DNA of 13,593 nt from positions 1 to 13,593 of the forward strand of contig DUPI01000038.1 in the NCBI GenBank assembly GCA_012838395.1, written 5' to 3'. Each line of letters starts with the position of its first letter. Position 1 is the stretch's first letter. Position numbers and translations under genes: made by a program. The stretch comes from Mollicutes bacterium. Its GTDB lineage: Bacteria > Bacillota_I > Bacilli_A > RF39 > UBA660. Of this stretch, positions 8,141 through 13,593 are shown in pieces. The notes beneath the pieces were generated by a model. That model made no database searches. It was not told the origin of the DNA and saw nothing but the letters and a program-made list of their open reading frames with translations.

Positions 8141-8877
8141 TAATCTTCACCACCCTTTAAATAGCATGCAATTGATATGTTATCAGTTCCACCACGGTTA
8201 TTACTTTTTAAAACTAGTTTATTTAATTTATCTTCTAAACTTATTTTTTCATTCAATACTCTACCAATTTGATCTTCATCCAACATATTAGTTAAGCCAT
8301 CACTGCATAATAAAACACCATCAACATCTACTTCCACATCAAAAATATCCATTTCTACTGTATTAGTTGCTCCTAAAGCTCTCATTAAGACATTTTTTTT
8401 AGGATGATCTTTAGCTTCTTCTTCGGTTAATTCACCTGAGTTAACAAGGAGATTTACTAAAGTATGATCGACAGTTATTTTATGCAGTTTCTTGTTTTTA
8501 AAAACAAATCCAGAACTATCACCAATATTACCAAATAATAAATAATCCTGCGTTTTAAGGCACAGCACTAATGTAGTTCCCATTCCTAAACTAGTAGGAT
8601 TTTCTTCAGTATATCTATATATTAATATATTGGCTTCACTAACGGTATCTTTTAACCAGTTAATCGCTTCTTCCTTGCTACCAATACTTCCTAATTCTTT
8701 AAAGCGTTTACCTAGATGAGTTATCGCAATGCTTGAAGCCACTTCACCAGCTCGATGTCCACCCATACCATCTGCTACAATCATAAGATATTCATTACTA
8801 TTATTATTAACAATAACAACACTATCTTCGTTGTGATCTCTAACTTTTCCGGAATCCGTTAAATAAAAATATTCCAT
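8140..8877 (-). CDS. prpC: PP2C-family Ser/Thr protein phosphatase (PrpC/Stp1)
   Basis: Cytoplasmic Mn/Mg-dependent phosphatase that reverses the action of the PASTA kinase encoded next to it. All 245 residues form one PP2C domain. The metal ligands are visible: D18 (HNEDS), D36-G37 (ADGMGGH), D193 (CSDGLTNM) and D232 (GGTDNIS). R13 in KVRDHNED is the expected phosphate-binding arginine. The usual GDSR motif reads GDSSG (119-123), a small change outside the metal site. The ATG overlaps the rlmN stop by one base (TAATG), and AAGGAGG lies 7 bases upstream inside the end of rlmN, a strong ribosome binding site. No membrane segment is present. Length is typical for bacterial stand-alone PP2C proteins. 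Confidence 0.96.
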   Translation of the reverse strand: MEYFYLTDSGKVRDHNEDSVVIVNNNSNEYLMIVADGMGGHRAGEVASSIAITHLGKRFKELGSIGSKEEAINWLKDTVSEANILIYRYTEENPTSLGMGTTLVLCLKTQDYLLFGNIGDSSGFVFKNKKLHKITVDHTLVNLLVNSGELTEEEAKDHPKKNVLMRALGATNTVEMDIFDVEVDVDGVLLCSDGLTNMLDEDQIGRVLNEKISLEDKLNKLVLKSNNRGGTDNISIACYLKGGED

Positions 8878-9902
8878 TACTGGTCCTCCTTATAATTCGC
8901 ACGAAGTTGCCCACATGCTGCCATCAAATTTGATCCAAATTCTTTTCTAATTGTTACATTAATTTTATTTCTTTTTAAAGTATCATAAAATTTCATAACA
9001 TTTTCTTTATTACTTTTTTTAAACTGTGAGTTACTAGTTTCATTATATGGTATTAAATTAACATAACAATTTATTCCTTTTAATAATTGCGATAATTCAT
9101 TAGCGCACTCTGAACTATCATTAATTCCTTTTAACATAATATATTCCATTGTAACCCGTCTATTAGTAATCCTAATATACTTTTTAATAGTTTTAATCAA
9201 CATTGATAGATTATAAACTTTATTAATGGGCATTAATTTATTTCTAATTTCATCATTTGGTGCATGTAATGATATAGCCAAATTAACTTGTTTACCATCT
9301 TTAATAAATTGCTCGATTTTTGGTACAAGCCCACTAGTTGAAACAGTTATATGTCTAGCACCAATATCTATTCCTTTAGGATGATTAATAATATTAATAA
9401 ACTTAATAACATTATCATAATTATCAAAAGGTTCACCAATACCCATTAAAACAACATGAGATATTCGGATATTTAAATCTGCTTCAATAGCAAGAATCGG
9501 CAATAACATTTCACTAGGTTCTAAATTACGAATTCTTTTTAATTTGCCACTTTCACAAAAATGGCAACCAATATTACAGCCTACTTGGGTAGAAACACAC
9601 AAACTATTTCCATAGGATTGTTTCATTAAAACAGCTTCAATTGTATTTCCGTCATGTAATTTAAATAAATACTTATATACATCTTGACCTTGTACTTTGC
9701 TTACAATTGTTAATTTATCTAAATTAAAGTCTTCTTTTAATTTTTCTTTTACATCTTGTTTCATATTTTTTATTTCATCAAAGTTATTAATTCTCATTTT
9801 GTATAACCATTCATATACTTGTGTTGCGCGAAATTTTTTTTCGTTAATAGTTAAAAAATAATTTTCTAAATCTTCAATGGAATAATTATATATATTTTTC
9901 AT
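8877..9902 (-). CDS. rlmN: Dual-specificity 23S rRNA A2503 / tRNA A37 C2-methyltransferase RlmN
   Basis: Radical-SAM enzyme that methylates C2 of A2503 in 23S rRNA and of A37 in some tRNAs. Numbering from a GTG at 9908, the cluster motif CNIGCHFC is at C111, C115 and C118. C104 (SLCVSTQVG) and C332 (AACGQLR) are the two catalytic cysteines, the latter carrying the methyl in the mechanism. MGIGEP (155-160) is the SAM-binding GEP motif. I start at the ATG at 9902, not the GTG: AGGGTG lies 5 bases before the ATG, whereas the GTG overlaps it. The residues after the cluster (CESGKLKRIRNL) differ from the usual CATG/CAST wording, but all key residues are there. It is the first gene of the five-gene operon. 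Confidence 0.96.
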   Translation of the reverse strand: MKNIYNYSIEDLENYFLTINEKKFRATQVYEWLYKMRINNFDEIKNMKQDVKEKLKEDFNLDKLTIVSKVQGQDVYKYLFKLHDGNTIEAVLMKQSYGNSLCVSTQVGCNIGCHFCESGKLKRIRNLEPSEMLLPILAIEADLNIRISHVVLMGIGEPFDNYDNVIKFINIINHPKGIDIGARHITVSTSGLVPKIEQFIKDGKQVNLAISLHAPNDEIRNKLMPINKVYNLSMLIKTIKKYIRITNRRVTMEYIMLKGINDSSECANELSQLLKGINCYVNLIPYNETSNSQFKKSNKENVMKFYDTLKRNKINVTIRKEFGSNLMAACGQLRANYKEDQ

Positions 9903-9919
9903 ATTCACACCCTAATATG

Positions 9920-9928
9920 ATTATAACA
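9920..9928 (-). promoter_or_regulatory. Extended -10 promoter of the rlmN operon
   Basis: Minus strand TGT-TATAAT with no clear -35 (only T-rich sequence at the right distance). It lies 17 bases before the rlmN ATG and between the upstream hairpin terminator and the gene, so it probably drives all five genes. Confidence 0.6.
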
Positions 9929-9943
9929 AAAAAATGACAAATA

Positions 9944-9966
9944 AAAAAGATATCAAATATCTTTTT
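9944..9966. terminator. Bidirectional hairpin terminator after the tgt unit
   Basis: Perfect 10-base stem AAAAAGATAT/ATATCTTTTT with a CAA loop; either strand gives a T run at its 3' side. Since all genes are on the minus strand, it ends transcription from tgt through the HNH remnant and insulates rlmN. Confidence 0.75.
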
Positions 9967-10014
9967 ATGCTTTTATATAGTTACTGTATTTAATTTTCAA
10001 TATCTAATTACGTT

Positions 10015-10208
10015 TTAGAGTTTATTGCTTTTTCCTAAATTACACCTTTCACATAAAGTTTGAAGGTTGCCTTCTTGTGTTTTGCCACCTTTAGAAACCG
10101 GCTTTATATGATCTTTATAATAAGTTTTTATTTCCTTTATAACGATTAATAAGCACTACAAAAATTACAATTATAAACATGATCAAATAGTAGTATTTCA
10201 TAAACATC
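10015..10208 (-). pseudogene. Remnant of an HNH endonuclease, frameshifted
   Basis: Two reading frames together spell an HNH domain with two Cys pairs. The upstream half (to about 10149) reads YEILLFDHVYNCNFCSAY and stops at TAA 10148-10146. The downstream half is in another frame (open 10155-10015) and contains KDHIKPVSKGGKTQ followed by a GNLQTLCERCN segment and a natural-looking lysine-rich end. This gives CxxC, DH, the asparagine of GNLQ and a second CxxC in the right order and spacing for the family. A single missing base near 10149 would join the halves. The upstream half has no ATG, GTG or TTG start in frame. I infer a dead remnant of a mobile or stand-alone HNH gene. It is transcribed, if at all, by read-through from tgt. 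Its codon use looks as AT-rich as the neighbours. Confidence 0.75.
10115..10207 (-). CDS. Possible 30-residue single-pass membrane peptide
   Basis: ATG at 10207 with AAGGGG five bases upstream, one of the best ribosome binding sites in the window, 21 bases after the tgt stop. The peptide begins MFMKYYYLIMFIIVIFVVL and ends in a short basic tail (NRYKGNKNLL), a plausible inside-facing single-helix protein. In many bacteria tgt is followed by yajC, a small single-helix protein, but this is far too short to be YajC and the resemblance may be chance. It overlaps the HNH remnant in a different frame. T-rich DNA gives hydrophobic codons by chance, and the start site may be the relic start of the HNH gene. 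No family is recognised. Confidence 0.3.
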   Translation of the reverse strand: MFMKYYYLIMFIIVIFVVLINRYKGNKNLL

Positions 10209-10228
10209 AACACCCCTTAAATCAATAC

Positions 10229-11404
<1,176 letters not shown>

Positions 11405-11423
11405 CAAATCAAGTACTTTTAAT

Positions 11424-11449
11424 AAAAAAACGTTAATTACATATTAACG
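11424..11449 (-). terminator. Terminator after the murF fragment
   Basis: Stem CGTTAAT/ATTAACG (11449-11443 with 11437-11431), 5-base loop, then seven T on the minus strand. It starts 7 bases after the murF stop codon. Confidence 0.75.
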
Positions 11450-11456
11450 ATTAAAT

Positions 11457-12215
11457 TTATATTTTTTTTAAATATTCCGTTATTTCCTCTAACTTCATAG
11501 CTCTAGAACCTTTAACTAAAATAATGGAATTACTTAAATCAACTTCCTTTAAATGTTTAATTAACTCTTTATTATTTTGAAAGTGCAAATGATTCTTTTT
11601 TATAGCTTTCATTTTTTCTCCAACAAGTAATACTGTTTTATTATTAATAGAATTTAAATAGTGTCCAACTCGGCGATGAATTTTATTACTATATTTACCT
11701 AATTCTAAAATATCGCCCAAAATAATAATCTTATTTAAAGGTTTATTTTTTATCAAATCTAGAACACCAACTAAAGATTCATAACTAGAATTATAACAGT
11801 CCTCAATTAAAACATTATTCCTTCTAATTGTTTTAACATACATCCTTTTATCACCAGCCTTGTAATTTTCGATTGACGAAATTATCGATTCAATTGGAAC
11901 TTCATATTCTAATCCAACTTGAATCGCCAATAAAACATTATTAACTAAGTGGCTTCCTGGAACATTAAAAATTATTTTATAATCTTTATTATCATATTTT
12001 ACTTTGAATGTTGTTCTATTTAATGATGTTTGAATATCATGGATTAATAAATGATTGTTTTTTTGAATACCACACTTAATAATGGTAACATTTTCTTTCT
12101 TAATGTTTCGCAATAACTTATCATCACCATTAATTATTAATTTACCACTTTTCATTATACATATACATGATTTCATGTTTTTCAAAACTTTTTTCAGGGC
12201 GCAAAACAACTCCAA
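11457..12215 (-). pseudogene. murF: 3' part of murF (UDP-MurNAc-tripeptide-D-Ala-D-Ala ligase), N-terminal half missing
   Basis: MurF adds D-Ala-D-Ala to the peptidoglycan precursor and is normally about 450 residues. Only the end of the central ATPase domain and the C-terminal domain are here. Recognisable sequence starts at KSGKLIINGDDKLL (from about 12155) and runs through VPGSHLVNNVLLAIQ, the Mur GxHxxxNxLAA motif, and EDCYNSSYESL with ILGDILELG, typical of the MurF C-terminal domain. The GTNGKT P-loop and the whole substrate-binding domain are absent, so it cannot act as a ligase alone. The open frame could begin at a TTG at 12215, but its first 20 residues (ELFCALKKVLKNMKS) are an out-of-frame reading of another gene's 5' end. 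No ribosome binding site serves it. The remaining part has no stops, so the loss looks recent or the fragment is still kept. I judge it a deletion remnant; an intact murF should exist elsewhere. Confidence 0.75.
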
Positions 12216-12234
12216 TTATCGGTTTCGTATTCAC
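12142..12234 (-). pseudogene. 5' fragment of a peptidase C26 / gamma-glutamyl-GABA hydrolase-like gene
   Basis: A strong AGGAGG (12239-12234) is followed by a frame reading KPIIGVVLRPEKS and then a segment ending in EIMYMYNE before it runs into the murF fragment and stops at 12144-12142. KPIIGV at the very start, followed by a MYNE-type helix, resembles the N-terminus of class-I glutamine amidotransferase-like hydrolases of the peptidase C26 group. The codon at normal spacing from AGGAGG is ACG (12228-12226), where ATG is expected. An in-frame GTG at 12234 overlaps the binding site and is too close to be used. About 27 codons survive of a gene normally near 240 codons. Identification rests on a short stretch, so it is moderate. 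Confidence 0.55.
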
Positions 12235-12239
12235 CTCCT

Positions 12240-12280
12240 AAAAAAAACAATGACTAGTCCATATGTTTAGTCATTGTTTT
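12240..12280 (-). terminator. Strong terminator of yneF
   Basis: Perfect 13-base stem (12280-12268 with 12256-12244, arm AAAACAATGACTA), 11-base loop, then eight T on the minus strand. The TAG stop of yneF is the inner end of the downstream arm. The T run directly touches the AGGAGG of the next frame. Confidence 0.9.
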
Positions 12281-12481
12281 CATCATTTGATTAATTTGTT
12301 TTTGGCTAGGTGTTCTCCCCATTTGTTGCATCATTGCTTTAATCATTTGTTCATTTATTGGTGGGTTTTTTTTCATATATTTTTTCATATAATTACGAGC
12401 TACAAAAAAGCCAATTACCGCACCTGCTATTAAACCGCCTAATACTTTTAATAAATCAATTAAAAAGGCTCCCCAATTCAT
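12254..12481 (-). CDS. yneF: YneF / UPF0154 small membrane protein
   Basis: A conserved small protein of Bacilli and Mollicutes with unknown function. The 75 residues fit the family (about 70-80). One N-terminal membrane helix covers about 6-28 (LIDLLKVLGGLIAGAVIGFF), followed by the family signature: a basic ARNYMKKYMKKNPPINEQM and the QMGRTPSQKQINQMM block (about 53-67). The C-terminal part is probably cytoplasmic. A GGAAGGA ribosome binding site and its own promoter precede the ATG. The position after tkt and sirA matches B. subtilis (tkt-yneE-yneF). The gene ends within a strong terminator. Confidence 0.95.
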   Translation of the reverse strand: MNWGAFLIDLLKVLGGLIAGAVIGFFVARNYMKKYMKKNPPINEQMIKAMMQQMGRTPSQKQINQMMKTMTKHMD

Positions 12482-12506
12482 TTTATCATTCCTTCCATAT
12501 ATATTA

Positions 12507-12535
12507 ATTTTACTAAATTATATTGTTTTTATCAA
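12507..12535 (-). promoter_or_regulatory. yneF promoter
   Basis: Minus strand: TTGATA (12535-12530), 17-base spacer, TAAAAT (12512-12507), 25 bases before the ATG at 12481. It lies in the short gap after sirA, which has no terminator of its own, so yneF may also be read from upstream. Confidence 0.65.
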
Positions 12536-12543
12536 GGTGTTTA

Positions 12544-12867
12544 TTAATTATATTCAAATGATTTAATTTTAGTATTTTGTTTTGATAACCAAAAATAATC
12601 GTGATTAGCAAAATCACAAACTAATATTCTCTTATTATATAAATACTTGTTGTTATGTTTTTTTACATATAATAAACGTTTGAAATAATTATTAATTACA
12701 TCAACTTTAAAAGGTACACATATTTGTTCAAATAAAGAGATGCGATAGTTTAAATTATTAAACCTTCCTTTATATAATCCGTACAAACTGGTATACAAAT
12801 CTTTTAAATCATTCTCATAAACCTCTGCTACTTTAGCCTGTACTATAAACAAATAATATTTGCGCAT
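12544..12867 (-). CDS. sirA: SirA-like protein (sporulation inhibitor of replication, YneE family)
   Basis: In B. subtilis SirA binds domain I of DnaA and blocks re-initiation at oriC at sporulation. I assign this 107-residue protein mainly by position: it lies between tkt and yneF, exactly as yneE/sirA does in B. subtilis. The sequence fits too. It opens with a KYYLFIVQ strand like the HYYTYLI of SirA, has a tyrosine-rich helix with conserved-looking LYTSLYGLY, and ends in a strand with aromatic FWLS. It is about 40 residues shorter than the B. subtilis protein. It is basic and has no signal or membrane segment. The ribosome binding site is a modest GGTGAT before the ATG. In a lineage that may not sporulate, it could be a general replication regulator; that is inference. 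Confidence 0.7.
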   Translation of the reverse strand: MRKYYLFIVQAKVAEVYENDLKDLYTSLYGLYKGRFNNLNYRISLFEQICVPFKVDVINNYFKRLLYVKKHNNKYLYNKRILVCDFANHDYFWLSKQNTKIKSFEYN

Positions 12868-12882
12868 TATATCACCAGCATT

Positions 12883-12888
12883 ATTATA
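12883..12888 (-). promoter_or_regulatory. Possible -10 of the sirA promoter
   Basis: TATAAT on the minus strand, 15 bases before the sirA ATG, between the tkt terminator and the gene. No -35 hexamer is convincing and the leader would be only about 10 bases, so this is weak. Confidence 0.35.
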
Positions 12889-12914
12889 AAGTAATTAAAG
12901 TGCTAGTTTTGTAG

Positions 12915-12946
12915 AAAAAAGAATAATAAAACTAATATTATTCTTT
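12915..12946 (-). terminator. tkt terminator
   Basis: Perfect 11-base stem AAAGAATAATA/TATTATTCTTT (12946-12936 with 12928-12918), 7-base loop, then TTTTTT on the minus strand. The upstream arm includes the tkt stop codon and its last glutamate codon. Confidence 0.8.
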
Positions 12947-13593
12947 GTATAACTTGATAATTTTGTTTTTTATCTTGTCATATGAAAAATCACAATAATC
13001 ATATACTTCTTCTCTAGTTCCACTTATTCCAAATTTATCAACAGTCATTAAGCATTCATTGTTATCAACAAATTGATACCAACCAAATGATGATCCGGCT
13101 TCAATTACAATTCGTTTATAATTTTTAGGAATTATTTGATTCTGATACTCAATAGTCTGTTTTAAAAATAGTTCCATTGATGGCATACTAACGACTCTTA
13201 AGTCTAAATTATCTTGTTTAAACAATTCGTTAGATAAATGACAAGCTGTTTGTACTTCACTACCAGTGGCTATAATAATACCATCTAATTTCACTTGTTC
13301 TTGCTTAACAATATAAGCCCCGTATTTTACTTTGTTGGCATCAGTAGTTTTTAATAAATCAACTGGATTTCTTGATACTACTAAACAATTAGGCTTTCGA
13401 TTATTTAATATTTCGTTCCAACATCCTACTAGCTCATGAGCATCCGCTGGTCTAAAAACATTCATATTTGGAATTGATCTTAACATTGCTAGTTGTTCAA
13501 TGGGTTGATGCGTTGGTCCGTCTTGACCAACATTAATTGAATCATGAGAATAAATATAAGTAACAGGCAAATCCATTAAAGCTGATAAGCGAA
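12938..13593 (-). CDS. tkt: Transketolase, C-terminal part (continues beyond the right edge)
   Basis: Thiamine-diphosphate enzyme moving two-carbon units between pentose-phosphate sugars. Only about the last 218 codons are in the window. The frame is open to the right edge (codons RLSAL precede MDLPVTYIY), so an internal ATG at 13576 is not the start. The segment holds the end of the pyrimidine-binding domain, with YSHDSINVGQDGPTHQPIEQ (the substrate-phosphate and catalytic His region) and FRPADAHE. It then has the C-terminal transketolase domain, with DGIIIATGSE and VSMPS. GQDGPTH has Gln where most members have Glu; the neighbouring Asp and His are kept. Its partner rpe is in another operon of the same window. 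Confidence 0.96.
   Translation of the reverse strand, partial: RLSALMDLPVTYIYSHDSINVGQDGPTHQPIEQLAMLRSIPNMNVFRPADAHELVGCWNEILNNRKPNCLVVSRNPVDLLKTTDANKVKYGAYIVKQEQVKLDGIIIATGSEVQTACHLSNELFKQDNLDLRVVSMPSMELFLKQTIEYQNQIIPKNYKRIVIEAGSSFGWYQFVDNNECLMTVDKFGISGTREEVYDYCDFSYDKIKNKIIKLYKE

Noticed and set aside
9909..10228. Structured RNA, riboswitch or CRISPR repeats in the tgt-rlmN gap
   Set aside because: The gap is explained by the HNH remnant, the hairpin terminator and the rlmN promoter; no repeats or tRNA-like folds are visible.
12156..12215. TTG at 12215 as a real start of the MurF fragment
   Set aside because: These codons are an out-of-frame reading of the C26 5' fragment and match no Mur sequence; no ribosome binding site precedes the TTG.
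13500..13530. Gln in GQDGPTH of transketolase as a sign of a dead enzyme
   Set aside because: The neighbouring Asp and the His are kept and the rest is well conserved; one change is not enough to claim loss of function.
12938..13576. A complete 212-residue transketolase-like protein starting at ATG 13576
   Set aside because: The frame continues upstream to the window edge with family sequence (RLSAL), and the ATG has no ribosome binding site; it is the end of a full-length tkt.

Overview
The window is AT-rich bacterial DNA and every gene I can support lies on the minus strand. The families point to Bacillota, class Bacilli: a PASTA-domain kinase, RNase J, YneF, and the order tkt-sirA-yneF known from Bacillus subtilis. 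AT-richness, short gaps and several small proteins suggest a lineage close to the Mollicutes. Two genes (rsgA, prkC) end in TGA and tryptophan is TGG, so the code is the standard bacterial one, not the Mycoplasma code. The taxonomic placement is inference.

Layout, following transcription from right to left. The 3' part of tkt (transketolase) enters at the right edge and ends in a terminator. A short SirA-like gene and yneF follow. Next comes a scar: the 5' end of a class-I glutamine amidotransferase-like (peptidase C26) gene with an ACG where ATG is expected, joined to the 3' part of murF. Then tgt has its own promoter, and the gap after it holds a frameshifted HNH endonuclease remnant overlapping a possible 30-residue membrane peptide. 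A bidirectional hairpin terminator closes that unit.

A tight operon follows, rlmN-prpC-prkC-rsgA-rpe, with 1-4 base overlaps or 1-4 base gaps. It combines rRNA/tRNA methylation, a membrane Ser/Thr kinase that senses cell wall and its phosphatase, a ribosome-assembly GTPase and a pentose-phosphate enzyme. After a terminator come three single genes, each with a recognisable promoter: a FAD-dependent dehydrogenase of the COG2509 type, an RNase J homologue whose metal-binding residues are partly replaced, and miaB. At the left edge a further promoter and ribosome binding site lead into a membrane-anchored reading frame that is broken at a run of seven A.

Most of the window is core housekeeping. 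The unusual content is the cluster of decaying or chimeric genes (left edge, 10015-10208, 12142-12234 with 11457-12215), the RNase J with an altered active site, and a repeated arrangement in which the terminator stem is built partly from the last codons of the gene it ends.
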